A stretch of DNA of 11,571 bases, taken from contig JADDPV010000004.1 of NCBI GenBank assembly GCA_016781705.1, forward strand, positions 1 to 11,571, given 5' to 3'. The translations under genes and the position numbers were made by a program. This document shows positions 1 through 5,949 of the stretch, piece after piece. A model generated the notes under the pieces. The model was not told where the DNA came from, did no database searches, and worked only from the letters and a program-made list of their open reading frames with translations. How positions within the stretch are numbered: position 1 is the stretch's first letter; each line of letters starts with the position of its first letter. This stretch comes from Rubrobacter sp. (GTDB taxonomy: Bacteria > Actinomycetota > Rubrobacteria > Rubrobacterales > Rubrobacteraceae).

Positions 1-59
1 GTAAGGGCGTCCGAATCGATAATCGCTATAATCTTACGTGGTCGAGGGGCTGTTTCCCT

Positions 60-800
60 CTACCTATCCGTGTGTTGGCCGCCACGCCTTTCCGCGCCGC
101 GCACCCGATTCCAGCGGGCGGCGAGCAGACCGTCCGTGAAACGCAACGGATCTGACCAGTGCCGTGGGTAGTCCTCCAGCAGCCGCGCAGCAGCCAACTT
201 CTTCCTCAGGCGGCGGGCTACGAAGACCGGTCGCATCTGCGAGAGCGCCAAGCCGACCCCAAAGAGGACCTCGACGAGGACAACGACGGCCGTCGTGGCC
301 TCGAAACCGCCCAGGGCCACTAGCAACGCGTAAAAACTACCTAGAGCGCCGAGGCCCGCGATGCCCACAACGGAACACCAGTAGCCAGCCTTAACTTCCT
401 GCCCCAGAACGATACCGACCTTGTCGTCCGTCGCCGGCTTGGCGAACTCCGCCGCGTACCGTACTTCGGTCGGGGTGAAGTCTCCGATGGCCTCCAACCC
501 CAACACCAGCCTTTGCTGGTTCGGCGACACCGACCGCGGTAGCCCGTTCGCCCTGCGGAAAGCCTCTCCTTCGACGAGCCCTTCCAGGTATCCGCGGGTC
601 TGCGTTCCTTCCCGGACGGAGTCGGCCAAGTGGCGCAGTTTACGCATCCGCCGCACGTACCAGCCCTCGTCGGGACTCGTAACGATGTTGACCAACTGGC
701 GAAACGCCAAGATGGCCAGATAAAAGACGATGATTGCTTGCGCGAGCGGGCTCTCCTTGAAGCTCGCGAGCAGCAGCCCGATGATCTCGGCTGGACTCAC
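60..800 (-). CDS. Three-helix membrane protein of unknown function, last gene of the Ubl operon
   Basis: The 246-aa product is not recognised. One hydrophobic segment lies near residues 17-40 and two adjacent ones near 139-163 and 168-188, so it is probably an inner-membrane protein. About 100 soluble residues rich in Arg and Glu lie between the first and second segments, and the C-terminal ~55 residues are basic. The chosen start is GTG at 800; an AGAGGGG ribosome-binding site sits 6 nt upstream of it. The gene begins 36 bp after the heme peroxidase stop with no promoter or terminator visible between them, so it is likely co-transcribed with the peroxidase and the Ubl cassette. A role in anchoring or sensing for that system is only an inference from position. 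Confidence 0.75.
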   Translation of the reverse strand: MSPAEIIGLLLASFKESPLAQAIIVFYLAILAFRQLVNIVTSPDEGWYVRRMRKLRHLADSVREGTQTRGYLEGLVEGEAFRRANGLPRSVSPNQQRLVLGLEAIGDFTPTEVRYAAEFAKPATDDKVGIVLGQEVKAGYWCSVVGIAGLGALGSFYALLVALGGFEATTAVVVLVEVLFGVGLALSQMRPVFVARRLRKKLAAARLLEDYPRHWSDPLRFTDGLLAARWNRVRGAERRGGQHTDR

Positions 801-836
801 CTCTTACCCCTCTTTCCTGGACGTCACTTATCGGTT

Positions 837-2249
837 CTAGCCGCCGGCCTGCTCGGGCATGGCGAATTTGAGCAGGTCGGCCATGGTGAACTGGTCCTCC
901 TGCGCGGAGGGCAAGTGCGGCTTCCAGCCCGGTTCCGCGTTGACGAAGGAGAGCGGGTCGCCCTTGAGGAGGCCGAGCAGTACCTCGGCGACGATGAGGC
1001 CCCCGACCGGCCCGAGTCGCCTCCCACCTTCCCTGACCTCGGCCTCTCTGAGCACGTAGTACCAGAGCGGCGCCGGACCCCGGTACCCCGTCTGCTCGAA
1101 GTCGAGCTCCTCCGGGGTCAGCGGCGTCTGGCCCACGGCGGTCGCGACGCGGCGTCCGGACGGCAGCCCGAGGCGCCAGCCCCTGAAGAGGTTGCGCACC
1201 GCCAAGGACGCACGATCGCCGGACTCGCCGGGAAGTGTAGTAAGGGGTCGGGCCAGCCTGGTGTCGATCTTGCGACTCGGCTGCGGGGTCGAGCCGTCGA
1301 TCTCGAAGAAACGCCCCCACTCCACGGTCCACTGCCCGGGCAGGGGCCTGAAGCCGCGGAAGTCGGCCAGCGGATTTGTGTCCCCCTCCGGAGAGAAGGT
1401 CGGTAACTCGCGGACCACGCCGTTGATCTTGTAGGTCGGTCTCACCTGGCTGTGGCCGAAGCGGTAAGCGGCGACGGAGAACTCGACGGGCATGAAGGGC
1501 CGCACCTTCCAGCGGTAGAACTTAAGGTCGATCTCGTGCGGCCCGCCACCGGTACCGACCCGGAAGACCCGGTTCAGCGTCTGCTCGCCTACGGTCCGCT
1601 TCAGGAAATCGTTGACCACCGCCCACTGGTAGTGGAAGCGGACGATCCTCTGCGCCTCCTTGAAGAGATCGTCCCCGGAGAGGCCCTTCTCGGTCTGCAC
1701 GAGGTCCACCACCCTGTTGTGGAACTTCACGAAGGCGAGGTGCAGCTGGGAGACGAAGGGATTCTCGTCGTTGCGGGGGTCGCCGATAAGCGCCCGACCC
1801 TGGCTGTTTCTCGGCAGATCGTCCTCGTTCGTGTCCCTGTTGCCGGCGCGAACCTTGCCCACCAAGAGCTTCACGCCCCCGGACCGCTCGTCGTACATGA
1901 AGGGGTCCTCGTTGGGACCCGAACCGTAGAGCGAGTCCAGGTCGAAGCGCGGGGTGCGGAAGTTGACCAAGCCCTCCGGGTCGTTCATGCGCTGGAGGCT
2001 CGAAGCGGGGTCGAAGGTTATGTCGTGGTCGACGAACTGGCCGACGTAGGTATAGCCCGAGGGTATGCTTGGGTTGTCGATGTCTCCCCCGCCGTCCTCG
2101 ACCATGGCCTCACCGAGGCGTCGCAACTCGTCCTCGTCCTGATTGAAGGTCGGCAGCTCGCGGAACATCCTTCCGAAGCGGCCCTCGAAGAAGGGGCCCT
2201 GGGGGACGGCTTCGATGCCGCGGGTCCTCGTACCGTGATGGCGCTGCAT
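837..2249 (-). CDS. Animal-type heme peroxidase family protein
   Basis: A 470-aa heme peroxidase of the myeloperoxidase/lactoperoxidase superfamily, expected to oxidise substrates with H2O2. The superfamily landmarks are all visible: distal motif GQFVDHD with Gln71, Asp74 and His75; Arg159-x-x-Glu162 in GDPRNDEN, matching myeloperoxidase Arg239/Glu242; and proximal His266 in YRFGHSQVRP. Asp74 and Glu162 are the positions that form heme ester bonds in animal enzymes. Asn163 replaces the myeloperoxidase Met of the sulfonium link, as is common outside myeloperoxidase. There is no signal peptide, so the enzyme looks cytoplasmic. The ATG at 2249 is chosen because a GAGAGGAGA ribosome-binding site precedes it and because it forms a TAATG junction with the E1 stop; the longer open frame to 2351 lies inside the E1 gene. 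The translational coupling to a Ubl/E1/JAB cassette is the striking feature. The family call is firm; the substrate is unknown. Confidence 0.9.
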   Translation of the reverse strand: MQRHHGTRTRGIEAVPQGPFFEGRFGRMFRELPTFNQDEDELRRLGEAMVEDGGGDIDNPSIPSGYTYVGQFVDHDITFDPASSLQRMNDPEGLVNFRTPRFDLDSLYGSGPNEDPFMYDERSGGVKLLVGKVRAGNRDTNEDDLPRNSQGRALIGDPRNDENPFVSQLHLAFVKFHNRVVDLVQTEKGLSGDDLFKEAQRIVRFHYQWAVVNDFLKRTVGEQTLNRVFRVGTGGGPHEIDLKFYRWKVRPFMPVEFSVAAYRFGHSQVRPTYKINGVVRELPTFSPEGDTNPLADFRGFRPLPGQWTVEWGRFFEIDGSTPQPSRKIDTRLARPLTTLPGESGDRASLAVRNLFRGWRLGLPSGRRVATAVGQTPLTPEELDFEQTGYRGPAPLWYYVLREAEVREGGRRLGPVGGLIVAEVLLGLLKGDPLSFVNAEPGWKPHLPSAQEDQFTMADLLKFAMPEQAGG

Positions 2250-3832
2250 TACGTTCGCGTCTCCTCTCTCCCGCTCCACGTCGGAGGGGTTCCTTGTAAG
2301 GGGTACTTCTCGGCGTACACCATCTGCCGGAACCCGGAGTGGCACAAGCACCAGCCTCTCGTGTCGCGGGGATGCCTAAACACGTCGTTCGCCGGGATGC
2401 CCAGCAGGGCCTGCCGATAAGAGTTCCCGACGGCGTAGGGCTGGAGCGCGGGGTCCGTCGCCTTGTAGAGCTCGGCCAGCAGCAGGACCCCCGCGAAGGC
2501 CGACACGAAGGCAGTGGACACGAGCGGCTGCGGACCGCCCGCGTTGACGTTCAGCGCCACGTCGCTGTAGGCAATCTGCCGGTTCCACAACGAGAGGAGG
2601 GGCTGGCCGATGAACGTGTCCAGCGTCGCCATAAACTCTGCGGGCAGCCGGCCGGCGGTCCGGATGGCTTCGATGTCCGCGTGTTCCATGGGAAGGTTGC
2701 CACGTATCAGTTCGTGGGCACGACCAGCTTCGAGGCCGACGGCTTCGGCTATGGGCGTCGCCTGCCAAGACTCCTGCTCCCTGTCCACGCTCAGGCAGCC
2801 GAGGCAGGGGCCGTCGCCGAAGCCGTGGACGGACACCTCGACGGTGGTGCCCGCTATGCCCGCGTTGATGATCCTCGCCGGTAACGTGTCCTGGATCTCG
2901 AAGCGCGCCTCCACGGTGTCCACGGCGGAGACGGCGAGCGGGATCCGGTAGTCTGGGTCCAGGCTGGCCACGTACTGCTCGGCGGTGCCGACGAAGCCCG
3001 CGGTCATCAAACGGCCGCTACTTAGGTCTCGGAGGCGCCGCGCTAGCCACGGGGCCTTGGCCACTCCCGCGCTCGCGGTGGCCCAGTCGAGGAGGGAGTA
3101 CTTGTAGGGGTTCTTTTCGTCGAACGCGCCGTTGTCGACGATCGCTACCGGTCCGGCGAACTGCGGCGCGAGGGCGAGGGCGTGACCGAACCCCGTCCCG
3201 ACGGACCCGGCCCCGTAGAGGACGAGGTCGAGCGGCAGATCGGGGGCGGGTCCGGGCTCGTACCCATCCCCGTCCCCGTCCCCGTAGGTCAGGAGGGAGA
3301 GCGAGTACTCGCGACGAGCGAGCGCACCGGGAACCTTGGCGTCGAAGGCGAGCTTGAAAACCTCCGCCGCCCCGAGCGTGCCCGCGGCGAGGGGCCCCAC
3401 CGGGCAGGCGGAGTCGCGGACGGGCCTCGGCGAAGAGGGCGAGACGAACGCGGACCAGGCGGTCGCGCCAAGGAAGAGGTCACAATCGGCGTCGCCTCCG
3501 CTGCCGACCCGGACCCTGATCGTTCTTTCGGCGGGCTCCGATGCGACCGGCCTCGGTTCCGAGCACGCGCGTCGGACCGCTTCCAGGAAGGAGCCGTCCA
3601 GCACCGGCAACGCCGCGTCGGCGGGGACGGACTCGTCGCCCTCCAGCGTTACGCGGTCGAAGAGCCTCCCCGTTAGGGTGGCGAGCTGGTAGACGACGAT
3701 CTGCCCGGCCCGGGCAGCGAGGGCTTCGGGGGCGACCGAGATCGACACCTCCGTCCGGTTCAGGGCGGTGAGGAGCTCCTCCCTGGCTTGCGGGCTGATC
3801 GTCTCGATGAAGGAGACGCGCTGATCGGTCAC
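2249..3832 (-). CDS. E1-like ThiF-family adenylyltransferase of a ubiquitin-like system
   Basis: A 527-aa E1-superfamily protein expected to adenylate the C-terminus of the adjacent Ubl using ATP. The Rossmann nucleotide site GAGSVG is at 207-212, followed by Asp233 (IVDNGAFDEKN), Asn241, Lys259 and the SAVDTVEAR motif with Asp305. Two cysteine pairs, Cys343/Cys346 (GPCLGC) and Cys495/Cys497 (WCLC), probably bind structural zinc. No cysteine lies between 347 and 494, where E1/MoeB enzymes carry a catalytic cysteine. The first ~195 residues are a poorly conserved extra domain; PLAAGTLGAAEVFKLA at 148-163 resembles the tail of an E1 fold, so it may be a degenerate inactive half. A Gly-Asp repeat follows at 184-190. 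The GTG start at 3832 overlaps the JAB stop as GTGA, and the stop overlaps the peroxidase ATG by one base. An open frame continues upstream to 4210 but lies within the JAB gene. Confidence 0.88.
   Translation of the reverse strand: MTDQRVSFIETISPQAREELLTALNRTEVSISVAPEALAARAGQIVVYQLATLTGRLFDRVTLEGDESVPADAALPVLDGSFLEAVRRACSEPRPVASEPAERTIRVRVGSGGDADCDLFLGATAWSAFVSPSSPRPVRDSACPVGPLAAGTLGAAEVFKLAFDAKVPGALARREYSLSLLTYGDGDGDGYEPGPAPDLPLDLVLYGAGSVGTGFGHALALAPQFAGPVAIVDNGAFDEKNPYKYSLLDWATASAGVAKAPWLARRLRDLSSGRLMTAGFVGTAEQYVASLDPDYRIPLAVSAVDTVEARFEIQDTLPARIINAGIAGTTVEVSVHGFGDGPCLGCLSVDREQESWQATPIAEAVGLEAGRAHELIRGNLPMEHADIEAIRTAGRLPAEFMATLDTFIGQPLLSLWNRQIAYSDVALNVNAGGPQPLVSTAFVSAFAGVLLLAELYKATDPALQPYAVGNSYRQALLGIPANDVFRHPRDTRGWCLCHSGFRQMVYAEKYPLQGTPPTWSGREETRT
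3264..3283. repeat. Hexanucleotide tandem repeat in the E1 linker
   Basis: About three units of CCCCGT (plus strand) encode Gly-Asp-Gly-Asp-Gly-Asp-Gly at residues 184-190 of the E1, between its N-terminal domain and the ATP-binding domain. Slippage would change linker length without a frameshift. Confidence 0.6.
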
Positions 3833-4320
3833 GGACGCACCCCGAACGTCCGGGCGATCTCGGCCTCGGCCAGCGGCAGCCACCCCCGACCGTGCTCGAG
3901 CCGATAGACGGCGCAGCCCTTCAGCCGCAGGGGCTTCCTGGCGAAGAAAGGGACCACGACGGAGATCGCGCCCTGGTGGGTGATAACCGCGTTCGCGTCG
4001 TCGGTCTCCGAGTGGTACGCCTCCTTCGGGTGCGAGTGGACGCGGCAATAGAACCGCTCCCCGACCTCCAGGTGGTCCGTGAGCGTGTAGTGGGCCTCCT
4101 CCGTGAGCCGCACGGCCACCCCGTCGGGGGTCTTCAGGCAGACCTGCTCCGGGACGAAGACCCTGGTTATGTCGACCTCGCCGTCCGACGGGCCGGGCCT
4201 GCCGACCCAAAGCGCCGTCCCCTCGCAGCCCTCGAGGCCGCGCTCGCGCAGGAAGGAGCGGGTGTCGTCGAGGACGGCCTGCGGCACGCCGTAGACGGTA
4301 CGCAGCGGACCCCCGCTCAT
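3829..4320 (-). CDS. JAB/JAMM (Mov34/MPN) domain metallopeptidase, putative Ubl processing or deconjugating enzyme
   Basis: A 163-aa stand-alone JAB-domain protein. The zinc site is recognisable: Glu33 (CEGTALW), His95 and His97 in RVHSHP, Ser104 and Asp107 in HSETDD. The spacing between the second His and the Ser is six residues rather than the seven of the classical HxHx7SxxD motif. Proteins of this fold in bacterial Ubl operons are proposed to trim the Ubl C-terminus or to remove Ubl from targets; both are plausible here. The ATG at 4320 is preferred because it overlaps the E2-like stop as ATGA; the longer frame to 4467 lies inside that gene. The stop overlaps the E1 GTG start. No signal peptide or membrane segment is present. 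Confidence 0.87.
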   Translation of the reverse strand: MSGGPLRTVYGVPQAVLDDTRSFLRERGLEGCEGTALWVGRPGPSDGEVDITRVFVPEQVCLKTPDGVAVRLTEEAHYTLTDHLEVGERFYCRVHSHPKEAYHSETDDANAVITHQGAISVVVPFFARKPLRLKGCAVYRLEHGRGWLPLAEAEIARTFGVRP

Positions 4321-4772
4321 CTCCAACTCCCCGAGGCGAACTTGCCGGAGATGGACGAGATGAGGTCGGACAAGCGAAATCCGTAGCGCCGCGCCTCCCA
4401 CCTCTCCCCCGTCACCTGGGGCCGGTGGCCGGGGTGCATGTAGTAGGCGCGCGTGCCGGCCACGCACAAGAAGCGCCTACCCCCCAGCAAAGGGTTGTCG
4501 GGGAACTCGCCGCCGTCGCGCGTCATCCGCTCGGACTCCGCGAGCGGGCCACGGGACGCGGGGTCAACGGCCTCCACGGCAGCCGGCTGGAAGTCGTAGT
4601 TCGTAAGGTCGAAGTGCAGCAAACGCTCCGATCCGTCGGTGGTGCGGAAGCGGACGTAGAGGTCGGGGTACGCCCACTCCTCCAGCTCCACCCGGTCGCC
4701 GAAGAGGCCCTCCCTTGCGAGGGCCTCCTCGAGCTGGGTCTCCGAGAGCCGCCTACAGAGCGCCGGGTGCAT
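4317..4772 (-). CDS. E2-like (UBC-fold) or CEHH-type metal-binding protein of the Ubl operon
   Basis: A 151-aa protein whose order of elements resembles an E2 fold: an N-terminal helix (about 10-22), strands around DLYVRF (37-42) and LLHFDL (51-56), then NYDFQPAAV at 58-66, similar to the E2 YPFKPPxV signature. A single cysteine, Cys103 in RRFLCVAG, sits at the usual E2 active-site strand, followed by YYMHPGH (His113, His116), Trp125 and a helix at 133-143. Cys plus two His also recalls the predicted metal-binding CEHH family known from bacterial Ubl operons, although the glutamate expected just before the first His is Ala109 or absent. It could therefore be an E2-like conjugating protein, a metal protein, or a degenerate E2. 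The ATG at 4772 lies 20 nt inside the Ubl gene, and the stop forms ATGA with the JAB start. Confidence 0.72.
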   Translation of the reverse strand: MHPALCRRLSETQLEEALAREGLFGDRVELEEWAYPDLYVRFRTTDGSERLLHFDLTNYDFQPAAVEAVDPASRGPLAESERMTRDGGEFPDNPLLGGRRFLCVAGTRAYYMHPGHRPQVTGERWEARRYGFRLSDLISSISGKFASGSWR

Positions 4773-5061
4773 CGGCGCCGTCCACCGGGATCTGCCTCGC
4801 CCGTATCTTCAGCGTCGCCCCCGGCCTTACCCCGGCCTGCTCGAGCGTCGTGCTCGGCTCCAGCGGGGTCGCGTCCATCACGAGGGAGTAGGCCAACGAG
4901 CCGTCGAGCATCCCCTCCTTGGCGAAGTCCTTGACCGCCTTCTCGAGCGTCTTCTTCACCGTGTGCTGCGGGTGATACTTGTACCGATCCGAGGCGCCGT
5001 TCGGCGCCACGATCGTGATCTCGTCCACCTTCTTCTGCGCTCCAGCCATCGTCTCAGTCAT
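4753..5061 (-). CDS. Ubiquitin-like beta-grasp protein (Ubl modifier)
   Basis: A 102-aa protein with a ubiquitin-like arrangement: flexible N-terminus, strand ITIVAP (15-20), hairpin strand YKYHPQHTV (27-35), helix of about 36-50, then YSLVMDATPLEPSTTLEQAG (58-77) and a final strand ATLKIRARQ (82-90). The LVMDATPLEPSTTLEQAGVRPG pattern is typical of bacterial ubiquitin-like domains. It is the presumed substrate of the E1 two genes downstream. The C-terminus is PVDGADAPGAL, with no Gly-Gly; Gly95 or Gly100 could be exposed by the JAB peptidase, but this is inference. The start at 5061 has an AGGAAGGG ribosome-binding site 6 nt upstream; an in-frame ATG at 5049 is a weaker alternative. The gene follows structured intergenic DNA and overlaps the E2-like gene by 20 nt. 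Confidence 0.82.
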   Translation of the reverse strand: MTETMAGAQKKVDEITIVAPNGASDRYKYHPQHTVKKTLEKAVKDFAKEGMLDGSLAYSLVMDATPLEPSTTLEQAGVRPGATLKIRARQIPVDGADAPGAL

Positions 5062-5083
5062 CTCGTACCCTTCCTATTGAAGA

Positions 5084-5102
5084 GACCGGCGTTCCGCCGG
5101 TC
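5084..5102 (-). promoter_or_regulatory. 7-bp GC-rich hairpin just upstream of the Ubl ribosome-binding site
   Basis: GACCGGC and GCCGGTC form a perfect 7-bp stem with a 5-nt loop. On the minus strand it ends 8 nt before the AGGAAGGG ribosome-binding site of the Ubl gene. The bases after it are TCTTCAAT, too weak for an intrinsic terminator, so a regulatory or RNA-stabilising hairpin fits better. Confidence 0.45.
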
Positions 5103-5116
5103 GTTGAGGCGACGGG

Positions 5117-5159
5117 CATAGCTCCGAGATCCTTCCGGAGTCTCGCACCCAGAGCTATG
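5117..5159 (-). promoter_or_regulatory. Large imperfect inverted repeat upstream of the Ubl gene, candidate structured leader RNA
   Basis: In the minus-strand transcript the arms CATAGCTC and GAGCTATG (8 bp, perfect) enclose a second stem CGAGA/TCTCG, separated on one side by a 6-nt bulge and capped by an 11-nt loop. Together they give about 13 paired bases between the small gene and the Ubl. There is no U-run, so a plain terminator is unlikely. It may control Ubl translation or RNA processing; no known riboswitch class was recognised. Confidence 0.45.
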
Positions 5160-5179
5160 GCCGTGCCCGAACCACCCAA

Positions 5180-5314
5180 CTACTTGCCCTTGTGGGGCTT
5201 GCCCGCGTCCGAGCGCTTCTTGCGCCAAGACCCGTCCTTGTTGCGGTCCCACGGCTGCTTGCCGACATGCGGTATGCCCTTGCCCGCCCTGCGGTCTGCG
5301 GTCATCTCTGCCAT
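5180..5314 (-). CDS. Small basic protein, 44 aa, first gene of the Ubl operon
   Basis: The ORF reads ATG to TAG and encodes 44 residues, very rich in Lys, Arg and Gly, with a central PWDRNKDGSWRKKRS segment and a PHKGK end. A strong GGAGGAGGTG ribosome-binding sequence lies directly upstream of the ATG at 5314; an in-frame ATG at 5305 would have a longer spacing. The gene lies between an AT-rich putative promoter and the Ubl gene, on the same strand and with nothing else plausible in that place. The family is not recognised. It could bind nucleic acid, be a modification target (11 lysines or so), or be a regulator; none is shown. The very good ribosome-binding site is the main support for it being real. 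Confidence 0.6.
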   Translation of the reverse strand: MAEMTADRRAGKGIPHVGKQPWDRNKDGSWRKKRSDAGKPHKGK

Positions 5315-5339
5315 CACCTCCTCCGCGCATCTAGGAGTC

Positions 5340-5376
5340 ACTCATATAATTCAATTATTCATTTGTACACATGAGT
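5340..5376 (-). promoter_or_regulatory. AT-rich promoter/operator region for the Ubl operon
   Basis: This is the most AT-rich stretch near the operon start. It holds a perfect interrupted palindrome ATAATT-C-AATTAT (5346-5358), an imperfect 14-bp palindrome CATTTGTACACATG (5360-5373) and outer arms ACTCAT/ATGAGT (5340-5345, 5371-5376). On the minus strand TATATG at 5343-5348 is a possible -10, about 30 bp upstream of the 44-aa gene; no good -35 is seen. The palindromes look like repressor sites. The rest of the 268-bp gap (5377-5550) is GC-rich and shows no gene or clear signal. Confidence 0.4.
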
Positions 5377-5550
5377 AATCTGCCACTTCCCTCCGGAACG
5401 TCAAGGTGCCCCATCGGTGCGGGCGGTCGAGGACCCTCGCGGACCGGTACCGGTCTATCGAACCGAGCGGTCTGCGCGGCTTTCGAGTCCGAGCGCCCGT
5501 TATGTCAGACGTGTAGGGGGAGCGGGAACCGCGTCCCTCGTTCTGCGCTC

Positions 5551-5576
5551 TTTTGTTCCTCTTTTTGTGCTACATT
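5551..5576 (+). promoter_or_regulatory. Extended -10 promoter of the Xre-RES module, probably leaderless
   Basis: TGCTACATT (5568-5576) is an extended -10 element of TGnTAnnnT type, ending 6 nt before the antitoxin ATG at 5583, so the transcript would start at or next to that codon. No Shine-Dalgarno sequence is present. Two TTTTGT direct repeats 12 bp apart (5551-5556 and 5563-5568) lie where the -35 would be and may be autoregulatory Xre sites. No consensus -35 is visible. Confidence 0.55.
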
Positions 5577-5582
5577 ATTGGT

Positions 5583-5921
5583 ATGGATACCGCTCTTATT
5601 AAGGAAGCTGCGTACGTGCGCGAGGTCGGCCGCTTGAGCGACAAGGACGTCGCCCGGGCCACGGGCGCCGGCGTGAGCACGGTGGGCGCGTGGATGCGAG
5701 GCTTGCGGACGCCCAGCGGCGTACGGGCGGAGCGCTTGGCGGAGCTCTCCGCCACGGTCGAGAGGTTGACGCACGTGATGGACCCGGATTACATACCGGT
5801 GTGGATGCGCAAGCCCGTGGCGGCCTTGGGCGACGACAAGCCGCTGGACGTTTTGGCGCGCGGCGATTACCGGCGGGTGTCGCGCCTGATCTCGGGGCTC
5901 GAGTCGCCGACGTTCTCTTGA
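5583..5921 (+). CDS. Xre/MbcA/ParS-type antitoxin of a RES toxin-antitoxin pair
   Basis: A 112-aa antitoxin. Residues about 18-45 (LSDKDVARATGAGVSTVGAW) form an Xre-type helix-turn-helix. Residues about 60-112 are the toxin-binding domain of the MbcA/ParS/Xre family, seen as IPVWMRKPVAALGDDKPLDV followed by ARGDYRRVSRLISGL. It would neutralise the RES enzyme encoded 28 bp downstream and repress its own promoter. The ATG at 5583 is preferred over an upstream in-frame start at 5553 because conservation begins at MDTALIKEA and the extended -10 promoter overlaps the upstream stretch. The C-terminus, which in this family plugs the toxin active site, is complete (ESPTFS). Confidence 0.85.
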   Translation: MDTALIKEAAYVREVGRLSDKDVARATGAGVSTVGAWMRGLRTPSGVRAERLAELSATVERLTHVMDPDYIPVWMRKPVAALGDDKPLDVLARGDYRRVSRLISGLESPTFS

Positions 5922-5949
5922 TCCGTTAGCTTCTTAGGGTTTTCCTCCT

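Noticed and set aside
1..62. Terminator or promoter downstream of the membrane protein
   Set aside because: The hairpin GAGGG/CCCTC (44-60) has only 5 bp and no T-run, and the TATAAT near position 27 has no -35 and no gene behind it within the window.
1452..2420. Long plus-strand open frame opposite the heme peroxidase
   Set aside because: It lacks any recognisable domain and lies antisense to a gene with complete catalytic motifs; it is a product of high GC content.
3833..4210. Upstream extension of the E1 frame
   Set aside because: It overlaps the JAB gene entirely and has the composition of an out-of-frame shadow; the GTGA junction defines the start.
5058..5330. 90-codon minus-strand frame covering the small gene and leader
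   Set aside because: It is out of frame with the 44-aa ORF that owns the strong ribosome-binding site, and its translation is low-complexity Gly/Gln/Arg.
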